In this document: positions 53,233-62,276 of the stretch, one piece after another
How the letters are laid out: each line of letters starts with the position of its first letter
Numbering within the stretch: the first letter of the stretch is position 1
Source: Pseudomonadota bacterium
GTDB lineage: Bacteria > Pseudomonadota > Alphaproteobacteria > Rhodobacterales > Rhodobacteraceae
Direction: 5' to 3'
Assembly (NCBI GenBank): GCA_038533575.1
Contig: JBCAYL010000001.1
Location: 1,268,226 to 1,332,225 of the forward strand
Length of the DNA stretch: 64,000 nucleotides
Notes under the pieces: generated by a model
What the model saw: the letters and a program-made list of their open reading frames with translations, nothing else
Databases searched by the model: none
Told to the model about the DNA's origin: nothing
Program-made: the position numbers and the translations under genes

Positions 53233-53466
53233 ATGCGCGCCGTTGTAACCGTTTCACTGAAGACCGGGGTGCTCGATCCGCAGGGCGAGGCGATCAAGTC
53301 CGCTCTGGGCTCCATGGGGTTCGCCGGGGTGGAAGGCGTGCGCCAGGGCAAGGTGATCGAGCTCGATCTCGCCGAGGGGACCACCGAAGCAGAGGTCACC
53401 GAGATGTGCGAGAAGCTTCTCGCCAACACGGTCATCGAAAGCTACCGCGTCGAGATCGCGCCTTGA
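53233..53466 (+). CDS. purS: Phosphoribosylformylglycinamidine synthase subunit PurS
   Basis: A 77-residue small subunit of FGAM synthase: [38 protein letters not shown] and the ending SYRVEIAP are typical. It bridges PurL and PurQ. Its TGA stop overlaps the TTG start of purQ (TTGA). AAAAGGGGA precedes the ATG. Confidence 0.95.
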   Translation: MRAVVTVSLKTGVLDPQGEAIKSALGSMGFAGVEGVRQGKVIELDLAEGTTEAEVTEMCEKLLANTVIESYRVEIAP

Positions 53467-54131
53467 AAGCGGCGGTCCTCGTTTTCCCCGGATCGAACTG
53501 CGACCGCGACATGGCCGTGGCCCTGCGTGCCGCGGGCGCAGATGTCACCATGGTCTGGCACAAGGAGAGCGCGCTGCCCGGCGGGCTCGATCTCGTGGCT
53601 GTGCCGGGCGGGTTTTCCTTTGGCGATTACCTGCGCTGCGGCGCGATCGCGGCCCAGTCTCCCATTTGCCGCGAGCTCCGCGCCCACGTGGATCGGGGCG
53701 GCTATGCGCTCGGCGTGTGCAACGGGTTCCAGGTCCTGACGGAAACGCGCATCCTGCCCGGCGCCCTCGTGCAGAACGCAACCACGAAGTTCATCTGCAA
53801 GACGGTGACGCTCCGGGTGGAAACCGCCGAGAGCGCCTTCACCTCCGCCTATGGCGCGGGCGCGGAGATCGACATCCCTGTGGCGCACCACGAGGGCAAT
53901 TACCGGATCGACGAGGCCGGCCTCGCCGCGCTCAAGACGGAGGCTCGCGTGGCGTTTCGCTACGCCGCGACGCCCAACGGTGCCATCGACGATATCGCGG
54001 GCGTTCTCAGCGAGAACCGGCGGGTCCTCGGCATGATGCCCCATCCGGAACGCGCCGCCGACCCGGCCGTCGGCCTCACGGACGGTGCCGCGCTCTTTAA
54101 ATCACTGGCAGAGGCGCTCGTGGCGGCGTAG
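53463..54131 (+). CDS. purQ: Phosphoribosylformylglycinamidine synthase glutaminase subunit PurQ
   Basis: A 222-residue glutamine amidotransferase delivering ammonia to PurL. The nucleophile is the Cys in GVCNGFQVL; the His/Glu pair is in [28 protein letters not shown] at the start is diagnostic. The start is a TTG overlapping the purS stop, since the sequence begins with the conserved N-terminus there and no ATG fits. No purL follows; a sensor kinase gene starts 9 bp later. Confidence 0.93.
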   Translation: MKAAVLVFPGSNCDRDMAVALRAAGADVTMVWHKESALPGGLDLVAVPGGFSFGDYLRCGAIAAQSPICRELRAHVDRGGYALGVCNGFQVLTETRILPGALVQNATTKFICKTVTLRVETAESAFTSAYGAGAEIDIPVAHHEGNYRIDEAGLAALKTEARVAFRYAATPNGAIDDIAGVLSENRRVLGMMPHPERAADPAVGLTDGAALFKSLAEALVAA

Positions 54132-54140
54132 CTTTGCGCC

Positions 54141-55907
54141 ATGGCCGAAGAGCTATCGCATAGGCGTCAACGCGACTGGAACATGCGCATCGCGCTCGGC
54201 GTGCTCGTGCTGCTTGCCGCGGCGGTCATTTATGTCACCAACATCCTGCTGACCGAGCGATTCACGGAGAGCACCCGCCAGCGGGCCCAGCTGCGCCTCG
54301 CCCTTTACTCCGGCAACCTGACAAGCGAGGTCCAGCGCGCGCAGATCGTGCCGCAATTCCTGGCGCGCGACCCCGCGCTCATCGGCGCACTCAACTCAGG
54401 CGACTTCCAGCAGACCTCCCAGCGGCTCCTGAGCTTCGCCGAGGAGACCAATCTCCGAGGGATCCTCCTTTTGGATAGCGAGGGCCGCGTCGTGGCCGCC
54501 TCCGACCGCGGGCGCCTCGGCGAGGATTTGAGTGCTTATCCCTTCTTCACCGAGGGCCTGCAAGCCGAGGACACGGTCTTCACGGGCAACGCCCCGGAGG
54601 GAGAGCCCATAGACTTCACCTATTCTCGGCGCATCTCCATCGGTCCCGAGGCGCTCGGCGTGATCGTGGTGGAAATGGACCTGCGGAAGTTCGAGCGCTC
54701 CTGGGCCGCCATCGCCGACGCCGTGCTCGTCACCAACGACGAAGGCACGATCATCCTGACGACGGACAACAGCTGGCGCGGGCTCACGGAGACTGAGGCG
54801 CTCGAGGTGCGCGACGTGCCCACCTCCATCGAACGGGCGCTGCGCGCCACCTCCGATTGGACCGCGCTCCCGATCGACGCCTATATCCGCGGCCGCGCGG
54901 TCATGCGGCAGGAAATCCGGGTGCCGTTCCAGGGATGGAGCATGACGAGCTTCACGACCTACGCGAGCGTGCGGCAGCGGGTGAACACGGTGCTCGCCCT
55001 CGAGATCATGGGATTCGCGATCCTCCTCGCGGCGGCGTTCTATTTCTTGAACCGGCGCACGACGGTCCGGCTGCGCTTCTTCCAGCGCGATGCGGCAGAA
55101 CTCCGCCAGTTGAACCAGCGGCTGCAGCGGGAAATCGCCGAGCGCCAGAAGGCGGAGAAGAGCCTCGAAGTGGCCGAACAAACCCTCGCCCAGAGCTCAA
55201 AACTCGCGGCCATGGGGGAGATGTCGGCGAGCGTCAGCCACGAACTGAACCAGCCGCTCGCGGCCATGAAGACCTACCTCGCCGGAGCCAAGCTCCTCCT
55301 CCAGCGAAAGCGCCCCGAGGAGGCGCTGAGTTCGTTCCAGCGGATCGACGATCTCATTACGCGCATGGGCGCGATCACGCGGCAGCTCAAGTCCTACGCG
55401 CGGAAGGGCTCCGAAGCCTTTGAGCCCATTGAAATAAAGGCTTCCGTGAGCGCCGCGCTCGAGATGATGGAGCCGCAATTGCGCCGTCAGAACGTGCGCG
55501 TGACGAAAACCGTGCCCACCGAGGCGGTCTACCTTCTGGGCGATCGCATCCGTCTCGAGCAGGTCATCATCAACCTCATCCGCAACGCCCTCGACGCCAT
55601 GAAAGGCACCTCCGAGCCCGCCCTCGATATCCTGCTCGCCGCAGGGGAGGACGTGGTGCTCACCGTGCGCGACAACGGCTCGGGCATCGAGGACCTCGAG
55701 GCCCTTTTCGAGCCCTTCTACACCACCAAGGCCGCGGGCGACGGCGTGGGGCTGGGGCTTGCGATCTCGTCATCCATCGTCAACGACTTGGGCGGGCGGC
55801 TCACTGCCCGGAACGCAGAGTCCGGCGGCGCCGTCTTCATGCTCACGCTCCCCCTCCTTCGCGAGGACGCCGTGAGCGCGAGGCAGAGCACGGAGGCCGC
55901 GGAATAG
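54141..55907 (+). CDS. dctB: Sensor histidine kinase, DctB-like
   Basis: A 588-residue membrane kinase with a membrane helix at about 16-36 (IALGVLVLLAAAVIYVTNIL), a periplasmic double-Cache-type sensor of about 240 residues, a second helix (near 287-305) and a short coiled linker. Then a HisKA domain with phospho-His in MSASVSHELNQPLAAMKTYL and an ATPase domain (NLIRNALDAM, VRDNGSGI, GDGVGLGLAISS). DctB senses C4-dicarboxylates. No dctP, dctQ or dctM gene is in view, so the ligand is inferred from homology. Confidence 0.87.
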   Translation: MAEELSHRRQRDWNMRIALGVLVLLAAAVIYVTNILLTERFTESTRQRAQLRLALYSGNLTSEVQRAQIVPQFLARDPALIGALNSGDFQQTSQRLLSFAEETNLRGILLLDSEGRVVAASDRGRLGEDLSAYPFFTEGLQAEDTVFTGNAPEGEPIDFTYSRRISIGPEALGVIVVEMDLRKFERSWAAIADAVLVTNDEGTIILTTDNSWRGLTETEALEVRDVPTSIERALRATSDWTALPIDAYIRGRAVMRQEIRVPFQGWSMTSFTTYASVRQRVNTVLALEIMGFAILLAAAFYFLNRRTTVRLRFFQRDAAELRQLNQRLQREIAERQKAEKSLEVAEQTLAQSSKLAAMGEMSASVSHELNQPLAAMKTYLAGAKLLLQRKRPEEALSSFQRIDDLITRMGAITRQLKSYARKGSEAFEPIEIKASVSAALEMMEPQLRRQNVRVTKTVPTEAVYLLGDRIRLEQVIINLIRNALDAMKGTSEPALDILLAAGEDVVLTVRDNGSGIEDLEALFEPFYTTKAAGDGVGLGLAISSSIVNDLGGRLTARNAESGGAVFMLTLPLLREDAVSARQSTEAAE

Positions 55908-55908
55908 G

Positions 55909-57243
55909 ATGGCTCAAGCGATGAAGATCGCCATCGTCGACGACGAACAAGACATGCGACAGTCGATCAGCCAGTGGCTGGCGCTCAGCGGATTTGACAC
56001 CGAGACCTACGCCACGGCGGAGGATGCGCTCCGCAAGCTCGGCCCCGACTACCCCGGCGTCGTGGTCAGCGATATCCGCATGCCGGGCATGGACGGCATG
56101 CAGTTCCTCAAGCGCCTCATGGGCGTGGACAGCGCGCTGCCGGTGATCATGATCACTGGCCACGGGGATGTGCCCATGGCGGTGGAAGCCATGCGCGTGG
56201 GGGCGTTCGATTTCCTCGAGAAGCCATTCAACCCCGACCGGATGACCGAACTCGCCAAGCGCGCCACCCAGAGGCGCCGCATGACGCTCGACAGCCGCGC
56301 GCTCCGCAAGGAGCTTTCAGATGGCGGCGCGCTCATGAAGAAGCTCATCGGCGCGAGCCCGGTCATGGAGCGGCTCAAGGAGGACATCCTCGATCTCGGC
56401 CAGGCCGACGGGCATGTCCTCATCGACGGCGAGACCGGCACCGGCAAGACGCTTGTGGCCCATGCGCTTCACGCCGTGGGCAGCCGGGCCTCCAAGAAGT
56501 TCATCCTCGTATCCTGCGCCGCGCAGGACGAGGAGACAGTGGCCAAGATGCTCTTTGGCCCGGCTGACGACGCGGGCGCGCAGCCGCTCATGGAGGCGGC
56601 CCGGGGCGGGACACTCGTGCTGGAGGATATCGAGGCGCTGAGCCCCGCGCTGCAGACCCGCCTCCTCGCCGCGATCGACGCGCAAGGGACGCCCGCGGAG
56701 ACCCGCATCATCGCCATCTCGAACCTGCAGGAGCAGGGTAAGAGCTGCGAGGACGTGCTGCGCGCGGATCTCTTTTACCGTCTCGCCGCGCTGCGGATCA
56801 CCGTGCCCCCCCTGCGCCAGCGGGGCGAAGATATCCTCATGCTCTTCACCCGCCTCTCCGACGATTTCGCGGAGGAATACGGATGCGACGCGCCAGAGGT
56901 CACCGCGCAGGAGGCCGCGCAGCTCCTGCAGGCGCCATGGCCCGGCAATGTGCGCCAGCTCATCAACGTGGCCGAGCGCGCCGTCCTGCAAAACCGCCGC
57001 GGCTCCGGCACCATCGCGTCGCTCCTGATGACGGATGCCGAGCAGGAGCGCCCGGTGATGACGACCGAGGGCAAGCCGCTCAAGGAATATGTCGAAGCCT
57101 TCGAGCGCATGCTCATCGACAACACCATGCGCCGCCACAAGGGCTCCATTGCCTCGGTGATGGACGAGCTATGTCTGCCGAGACGGACACTGAACGAGAA
57201 GATGGCCAAGTACGGCCTTCAGAGATCGGATTATCTTGGCTGA
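55909..57243 (+). CDS. dctD: Response regulator DctD-like, sigma-54 AAA+ family but lacking the GAFTGA loop
   Basis: A 444-residue response regulator. Receiver domain 1-125 with phospho-Asp55 (VVVSDIRMPGMDGM). AAA+ domain with Walker A GETGTGKT (174-181) and Walker B GTLVLED (234-240). WPGNVRQLINVAERAVLQNR and a Fis-type HTH at the end (RRHKGSIASVMDELCLPRRT). Where sigma-54 activators carry GAFTGA after LFG, this one reads LFGPADDAGAQPLMEAARGG, so contact with sigma-54 seems lost. It may act with another sigma factor, as Rhodobacter NtrC does. The gene starts one base after the dctB stop. Confidence 0.86.
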   Translation: MAQAMKIAIVDDEQDMRQSISQWLALSGFDTETYATAEDALRKLGPDYPGVVVSDIRMPGMDGMQFLKRLMGVDSALPVIMITGHGDVPMAVEAMRVGAFDFLEKPFNPDRMTELAKRATQRRRMTLDSRALRKELSDGGALMKKLIGASPVMERLKEDILDLGQADGHVLIDGETGTGKTLVAHALHAVGSRASKKFILVSCAAQDEETVAKMLFGPADDAGAQPLMEAARGGTLVLEDIEALSPALQTRLLAAIDAQGTPAETRIIAISNLQEQGKSCEDVLRADLFYRLAALRITVPPLRQRGEDILMLFTRLSDDFAEEYGCDAPEVTAQEAAQLLQAPWPGNVRQLINVAERAVLQNRRGSGTIASLLMTDAEQERPVMTTEGKPLKEYVEAFERMLIDNTMRRHKGSIASVMDELCLPRRTLNEKMAKYGLQRSDYLG

Positions 57244-57904
57244 CATCAAAGGCGTGCTGTTCGACATGGACGGCCTCCTCCTCGACACAGAGCGCCTCGG
57301 GCAGGACGCCTTCGTGGACGCGACCGCGCCCATGGGCATCCCCGAGGCCAAGGCGCGGCACGCGTTTCTTTTCATGATCGGCGGCAATGCGGAAGCCAAC
57401 CACGCCGCGCTGGCCCGCGAATTGCCGGAGGCCGACCCGCAGGTCGTGCGCCGCGACTGGGTCGACGCGTTCGAGGCGCGTGTGGCCAAGGGCGTGCCCC
57501 TCAGGCCCACGGCCTGGGACACGGTGAGCGCGCTTCACGCGCGCTTCCCCCTCGTCGTTGTGACCTCCTCCATTCGCCGGCACGCGGAGCACAACCTTGC
57601 GGCCACGGGGCTCGGCCAGTTCTTCCAGAGTGTCGTGACGGCCGAAGACGTCACCGCGATGAAGCCCGACCCGGAGCCCTACCGGACGGGCGCCGCGCGC
57701 CTCGGGCTGGATCCACGGGACTGCGGCGCGTTCGAGGACAGTGACGTGGGCATCACCGCGGCCATGGGCGCGGGTTGCCAGGCCGTGCAGATCCCAGACC
57801 TTCGTCCGCCCGACCGCCCCCTGCCCGCCCTCGGGCAGCGCACGGCGCGCACGCTCGCAGAGGGTGCGGCCCTTCTCGGCCTGCTGCCGGTCCGCGCGGC
57901 CTAG
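57236..57904 (+). CDS. HAD-superfamily hydrolase (beta-phosphoglucomutase/phosphatase-like)
   Basis: A 222-residue HAD-IA protein with DMDGLLLDTE (nucleophile Asp), VVTSSIRRHAEHNL, KPDPEPY and FEDSDVGITAAMGAG, all four HAD motifs. The substrate is not readable. The start is a TTG overlapping the dctD stop by eight bases; an ATG is absent near the conserved N-terminus. Confidence 0.86.
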   Translation: MADIKGVLFDMDGLLLDTERLGQDAFVDATAPMGIPEAKARHAFLFMIGGNAEANHAALARELPEADPQVVRRDWVDAFEARVAKGVPLRPTAWDTVSALHARFPLVVVTSSIRRHAEHNLAATGLGQFFQSVVTAEDVTAMKPDPEPYRTGAARLGLDPRDCGAFEDSDVGITAAMGAGCQAVQIPDLRPPDRPLPALGQRTARTLAEGAALLGLLPVRAA

Positions 57905-57933
57905 GCCGCGGCGCGCGCGGGCCGGAAATAAGA

Positions 57934-57962
57934 TTGCCATTGGACGACCGGTACCGATATGC
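57934..57962 (+). promoter_or_regulatory. Candidate promoter of rne
   Basis: TTGCCA (57934-57939), 17 bases, ATATGC (57957-57962). If used, the rne transcript would have a leader of about 370 bases. Confidence 0.4.
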
Positions 57963-58054
57963 TGGTCCGAGGGGTGCGTGCATCGCGCCTCTCTAGGGAT
58001 TTTCCGGCGACGCAGGTCACGGCCAACGGGCCGGACGCGACACCGGTCACAAGA

Positions 58055-58226
58055 CGACCCTGCCCCAGGCGGGGGTCGAGACCTCCGGGGCCACGCGCCC
58101 CGGTCATGAATGGGCGCCGCCATCCCCAAGGCGGCGTCGGAGACGAAACGCGATGGTTCGCGCCGAACCAAACACCGCCAACAGGCGGACCCAGCTTGCA
58201 GCACCCCCCGGCCCGAGGGCCTCGGG
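58055..58226 (+). promoter_or_regulatory. Structured 5' leader of rne (four hairpins)
   Basis: The 436 bp between the HAD gene and rne contains no gene but has a row of hairpins: CGACCC/GGGTCG (58055-58078), CCGGGG/CCCCGG (58085-58103), GCGCCGCC/GGCGGCGT (58114-58137, 8 bp with a terminal G-U) and CCCGAG/CTCGGG (58212-58226). None has a T-run, so they are not terminators. Enterobacterial RNase E feeds back on its own mRNA through leader hairpins; a similar role is suggested here. Confidence 0.5.
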
Positions 58227-58340
58227 GCGCCAAGCGGCATGTACCATCGCTCCCACCAGACATTCCCGCGGCCACCAGGCCCCACCCCTCGACACGAGAG
58301 CTTCGGGTCCCCCCGGCGCGCGCGGATGCAGTAAGGCACT

Positions 58341-60968
58341 ATGGGAAAGAAAATGCTCATCGATGCCACCCACGCGGAAGAGACCCGCGTCGTGGTGGTC
58401 GACGGAAACAAGGTCGACGAGTTCGACTTCGAAAGCCAGAACAAGCGCCAGCTAGCCGGTAACATCTACCTCGCCAAAGTGACCCGCGTGGAGCCCTCGC
58501 TCCAGGCGGCCTTTGTCGATTACGGCGGCAACCGCCACGGCTTCCTCGCCTTCTCGGAAATCCACCCGGATTACTACCAGATCCCGGTCGCCGATCGGGA
58601 GGCGCTCCTCGCCGAAGAGCGCGCCTATGCCGAGGCGCAGCGCAAGAAGGATGAAGAGGCCGAAGAGCCGAAGCGCCGGACCCGCTCGCGGCGCAAGCCG
58701 AAAGCCTCGGAGGCCGCCGACGAGGACGCCGTCACCACGGCCGAGACCGAAAGCGGCGATATCTCCGGTATGGAGACGATCGACGTCGAGGATGAAGAAG
58801 GCTCCTCGCCCATGGAGCTCGTGGGAGAGACACCGGTCGATACGCCCGCCAGCGACGACGAAGACGAGGATGGTGGCGCCGCTGACGACGCGGATGAAAC
58901 GTCCGACGAGAGCGACGATGCGGAGGCCGCGGACGCCTCCGAAAAAGACGACAGCATCGAAAGCGTGGCTCAGGAGGACGATGCCGAAGAGGTGCGTCCG
59001 GTGCGCAAGCCCCGCCCGCGCCGCTACAAGATCCAGGAAGTCGTGAAGGTCCGCCAGATCCTGCTGGTGCAGGTCGTCAAGGAAGAGCGCGGCAACAAGG
59101 GCGCGGCGCTCACCACGTACCTCTCGCTCGCTGGCCGCTACTGCGTGCTCATGCCCAACACCGCCCGTGGCGGCGGCATCAGCCGCAAGATCACCAACGC
59201 CGCCGACCGCAAGAAGCTCAAGGAGATCGCCACTTCCATCGAGGTCCCCGATGGCGCGGGCCTCATCGTCCGCACCGCGGGCGCAAAGCGCACGAAGACG
59301 GAGATCAAGCGGGACTACGAGTACCTGCAGCGCCTCTGGGAGCAGATCCGGGAGCTCACGCTGCAATCGACGGCACCGGCCAAGATCTACGAGGAAGGCG
59401 ACCTCATCAAGCGCTCCATCCGGGATCTCTACGGCAAGGAGATCGACGAGGTCATCGTGGAGGGCGAAGCCGGCTACCGCACGGCCAAGGACTTCATGAA
59501 GATGATCATGCCGTCCCACGCCAAGAACGTGAAACACTACCATGACGGGCTGCCGCTCTTCGCGCGCCACCAAGTGGAAAGCTATCTCGACGGGATGTTC
59601 AACCCGACGGTGCAGCTCCGCTCCGGCGGCTACATCGTCATCGGGATCACGGAGGCGCTCGTCGCGATCGACGTGAACTCCGGCAAGGCCACCAAGGAAG
59701 GCTCCATCGAGGACACGGCCCTCAAGACCAACATGGAGGCCGCCGAGGAGGTCGCGCGTCAGCTCCGGCTCCGCGATCTCGCGGGCCTCATCGTCATCGA
59801 CTTCATCGACATGGAAGACCGCCGCAACAACGCGAAGGTCGAGAAGGTCATGAAGGACAAGCTCAAGACCGACCGCGCGCGCATCCAGGTGGGCCGCATC
59901 TCGGGCTTCGGCCTCATGGAAATGAGCCGCCAGCGCCTGCGCCCGGGGATGCTCGAGGCCTCCACGCAGCCCTGTCCGCATTGCCACGGCACGGGCCTCA
60001 TCCGCTCGGACGACAGCATGGGTCTCACTATCCTGCGCCAGCTGGAGGAAGAGGGCACGCGGCGCCGGACGAAGGAAGTGCTCGTGCGGGCGCCTGTGAA
60101 GATCGCCAACTTCCTGATCAACCAGAAGCGTGAATACGTGGCCCAGATCGAGGCTCGGCACGGGATGTCAGTGCGTATCGAGGCCGACCCGCACATGGTC
60201 AGCCCCGACTACGCGGTGGAGAAGTTCAAGACGGCGACCCGCGCGGTGGCGGAGGCCCCGGTCATCACGGGCGACGCGTCGTTGATGGAAGACTGGGACG
60301 AAGAAGAGGCCACTGCCGAGGTGGAAGCGCCCACCCCCGAAGAGGGCGAGCAGCCGCCGAAGAAGAAGCGCCGCCGCCGGCGGCGGCGTCGCGGCGGCAG
60401 CGGCTCCAGCCAGAACGGTGATGAGCAGCAGCAGTCCGAAACGACCGAGGACGCGGCAGCGCAGCAAGCGGAGGATGCACCCGCGCCCGACGCCCCGGCG
60501 GAGCCCGCAGAAGCCGAGCCCGTGGCGGCAGAGGCGCCAGCAGAGGCAAAGGCAGACGCCGAGGCCGACGCGACGGCAGAGGCCACCGCGACGGAAGACG
60601 CGCCGAAAAAGCGGACGCGGCGCTCCAGCACGCGGAAGCCACGCACCACCAAGAAGGCGGATGCCGAAGCCAAGGCCGAGCCCGCAAAGGACGCAGCCCC
60701 CGAAGCCGAGGCGCCGTCGGAGGCCGCTAGCGAGGCCCAGCCTGAAGAAGAGGCGAAGAAGCCCGCGGCAAAGCCCAGGCGGACGCGCAAGAAGGCAGCG
60801 CCAAAGCCCGCGCCCGAGCCCGCGCTCGAGGAGACGGAGGCTGCACCGGAGGCCAAGGCCGAGACCGTCGCAGCCGAGGCCGCGGTGCCGGCCGATGCCA
60901 CGGCCAGCGCGGAGGCGCCTTCCGAGGACAAGCCCAAGCGCAAGGGCTGGTGGTCGCTCGGCCGCTGA
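58341..60968 (+). CDS. rne: Ribonuclease E
   Basis: An 875-residue endoribonuclease central to mRNA decay and rRNA/tRNA processing. The S1 domain is split: its first part (RQLAGNIYLAKVTRVEPSLQ, AFVDYGGNRHGFLAFSEIH) is separated from its second part (ILLVQVVKEERGNKGAALTT) by a highly acidic insert of about 130 residues (near 95-225). Then come the 5'-sensor/DNase I-like catalytic domain (ALVAIDVNSGKAT; IVIDFIDMEDRRN) and the Zn-link CPHCHGTG (near 546). A low-complexity Ala/Glu/Lys/Arg scaffold (about 660-875) includes a poly-Arg stretch and ends GWWSLGR. The ATG follows a GGATGCAGTAAGG region. Confidence 0.95.
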   Translation: MGKKMLIDATHAEETRVVVVDGNKVDEFDFESQNKRQLAGNIYLAKVTRVEPSLQAAFVDYGGNRHGFLAFSEIHPDYYQIPVADREALLAEERAYAEAQRKKDEEAEEPKRRTRSRRKPKASEAADEDAVTTAETESGDISGMETIDVEDEEGSSPMELVGETPVDTPASDDEDEDGGAADDADETSDESDDAEAADASEKDDSIESVAQEDDAEEVRPVRKPRPRRYKIQEVVKVRQILLVQVVKEERGNKGAALTTYLSLAGRYCVLMPNTARGGGISRKITNAADRKKLKEIATSIEVPDGAGLIVRTAGAKRTKTEIKRDYEYLQRLWEQIRELTLQSTAPAKIYEEGDLIKRSIRDLYGKEIDEVIVEGEAGYRTAKDFMKMIMPSHAKNVKHYHDGLPLFARHQVESYLDGMFNPTVQLRSGGYIVIGITEALVAIDVNSGKATKEGSIEDTALKTNMEAAEEVARQLRLRDLAGLIVIDFIDMEDRRNNAKVEKVMKDKLKTDRARIQVGRISGFGLMEMSRQRLRPGMLEASTQPCPHCHGTGLIRSDDSMGLTILRQLEEEGTRRRTKEVLVRAPVKIANFLINQKREYVAQIEARHGMSVRIEADPHMVSPDYAVEKFKTATRAVAEAPVITGDASLMEDWDEEEATAEVEAPTPEEGEQPPKKKRRRRRRRRGGSGSSQNGDEQQQSETTEDAAAQQAEDAPAPDAPAEPAEAEPVAAEAPAEAKADAEADATAEATATEDAPKKRTRRSSTRKPRTTKKADAEAKAEPAKDAAPEAEAPSEAASEAQPEEEAKKPAAKPRRTRKKAAPKPAPEPALEETEAAPEAKAETVAAEAAVPADATASAEAPSEDKPKRKGWWSLGR

Positions 60969-60975
60969 CACGGAA

Positions 60976-61016
60976 CGCGCCATGGCGACACGCATGTCGC
61001 ATGTCGCCGTGGCGCG
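60976..61016. terminator. Strong hairpin between convergent rne and radical SAM genes
   Basis: CGCGCCATGGCGACA (60976-60990) pairs with TGTCGCCGTGGCGCG (61002-61016), 15 bp with one T-G pair and an 11-base loop. It fills nearly all of the 52 bp between the two stop codons and can serve both transcripts; there is no T-run. Confidence 0.6.
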
Positions 61017-61020
61017 CCCC

Positions 61021-62103
61021 TCAGAACAGGCTGAGCTGATCTCCCGGACGCTCGGGGACACGGAAGAGATCCGTGCGCAGGGGCGGCATCTCTTCCGCGA
61101 GGCCGAGACGCTTGATCGCGAGCTTGTATCTCTGCGCGAGCATCTGGGCATAAAGCCCCTCCCCGCGCAGACGCTTGTGCCACTGGGCATCGTAATCCTT
61201 GCCGCCATGGGCCTCGCGCACGCGCGCCATGACCTTGGCCGCCTTGTTCGGGACCTCGCGCGCGAGCCAGTCGCGAAAGAGCCCCGCCACCTCGTAGGGC
61301 AGCCGGAGCATCACCCAGCTCGCAGCACGCGCCCCGGCCTCGCGCCCCGCCTCGAGGATGCCCTCGAGCTCGTGGTCGGTGAGCCCCGGGATCATGGGCG
61401 AGGCGCAGACGCGCACCGGCACGCCCGCGGCAGAGAGCCGCTCGATTGTCTTGAGCCGGCGCGCCGGGCCCGGCACCCGCGGCTCCATCTGGCGCGCGAG
61501 CCTGGCGTCAAGCGTCGTCACCGAGACGCCCACGCTCACGAGGCCTTCGCCCGCGAGCTTTTCGAGGAGGTCGATGTCGCGCTCGATGATCGCGCCCTTG
61601 GTCGTGATCATCACCGGGTGGCGAAACTCCCACAGCACCTCGAGACAGCGGCGCATGACCCCCTCCCGCAGCTCCGCGGGCTGGTAGGGATCGGTGTTCG
61701 TGCCGATGGCAATCGTCGCGGGCCGGTAGCGCGGCGCGGAGAGCTCTTTTGCTAGCAGATCCGGCGCGGCGGGTTTCACGCTCAGCTTCGTCTCGAAATC
61801 GAGACCCGGCGAGAGGTCGAGGAAGGCATGGCTCGGCCGGGCAAAGCAGTAGATGCAGCCGTGCTCGCACCCGCGATAGGGATTGATGGAGCGGTCGAAG
61901 CGGACATCGGGCGAGGTATTGCGCGTGATGATCTTCCGCGCCGCCTCGCGCCGCATCTCCGTGCGGAGTACAGGCCCCTCCTCGAACCCCCAGCCATCAT
62001 CGGCGGCATGGGCCTCCTGCGACTGGAAACGGCCGGCCGGGTTGCTCCCTGCCCCGCGGCCCACGGCGCGGCCCAAACGATCCTGAGAACGGCGAGTCTG
62101 CAT
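61021..62103 (-). CDS. Radical SAM protein, PA0069/SplB-like family
   Basis: A 360-residue radical SAM enzyme. The [4Fe-4S] motif is Cys79, Cys83, Cys86 (YRGCEHGCIYCFARPSHAFL); TNTDPYQPAE and VSVTTLDARLARQMEPR are typical of this family, which is related to spore photoproduct lyase. The function is unproven but DNA repair has been suggested for relatives. The start at 62103 (MQTRRSQDRLGRAVGRG) is chosen because the ATG at 62121 lies within a LexA box. Convergent with rne. Confidence 0.82.
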   Translation of the reverse strand: MQTRRSQDRLGRAVGRGAGSNPAGRFQSQEAHAADDGWGFEEGPVLRTEMRREAARKIITRNTSPDVRFDRSINPYRGCEHGCIYCFARPSHAFLDLSPGLDFETKLSVKPAAPDLLAKELSAPRYRPATIAIGTNTDPYQPAELREGVMRRCLEVLWEFRHPVMITTKGAIIERDIDLLEKLAGEGLVSVGVSVTTLDARLARQMEPRVPGPARRLKTIERLSAAGVPVRVCASPMIPGLTDHELEGILEAGREAGARAASWVMLRLPYEVAGLFRDWLAREVPNKAAKVMARVREAHGGKDYDAQWHKRLRGEGLYAQMLAQRYKLAIKRLGLAEEMPPLRTDLFRVPERPGDQLSLF

Positions 62104-62115
62104 CCCGAAAGGATA

Positions 62116-62130
62116 GAACATTATAGGAAC
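62116..62130 (-). promoter_or_regulatory. Alphaproteobacterial LexA (SOS) box before the radical SAM gene
   Basis: Minus strand GTTC-CTATAAT-GTTC, an exact match to the GTTC-N7-GTTC consensus of alphaproteobacterial LexA. The 7-base centre contains TATAAT, a perfect -10 hexamer, so LexA would block this promoter directly. It is 13 bp upstream of the chosen start codon. Confidence 0.75.
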
Positions 62131-62134
62131 ATGC

Positions 62135-62163
62135 AAAAGCGCTCATGTTGATATGGCGCTTTT
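62135..62163. terminator. Symmetrical hairpin with A/T ends between divergent genes
   Basis: AAAAGCGC (62135-62142) pairs with GCGCTTTT (62156-62163), with CAT/ATG pairing inside. It has the look of a bidirectional terminator but lies between divergent genes, directly beside the LexA box, so it may act as an operator or an attenuator for one of the leaders. Confidence 0.45.
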
Positions 62164-62276
62164 GGGCGCGTCGCGCAGCGCCCCGTGCTTGTCGCTATTG
62201 TGTCAGAAGACAATATGACCGGAGATCATACAGGATCAAAGACTTGCTGTGATGCCATTGGGAAGGTGCGCGTGCC

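Noticed and set aside
54141..57243. dctBD as part of a local dicarboxylate (TRAP) transporter cluster
   Set aside because: No dctP, dctQ or dctM gene on either side; neighbours are purQ and a HAD hydrolase.
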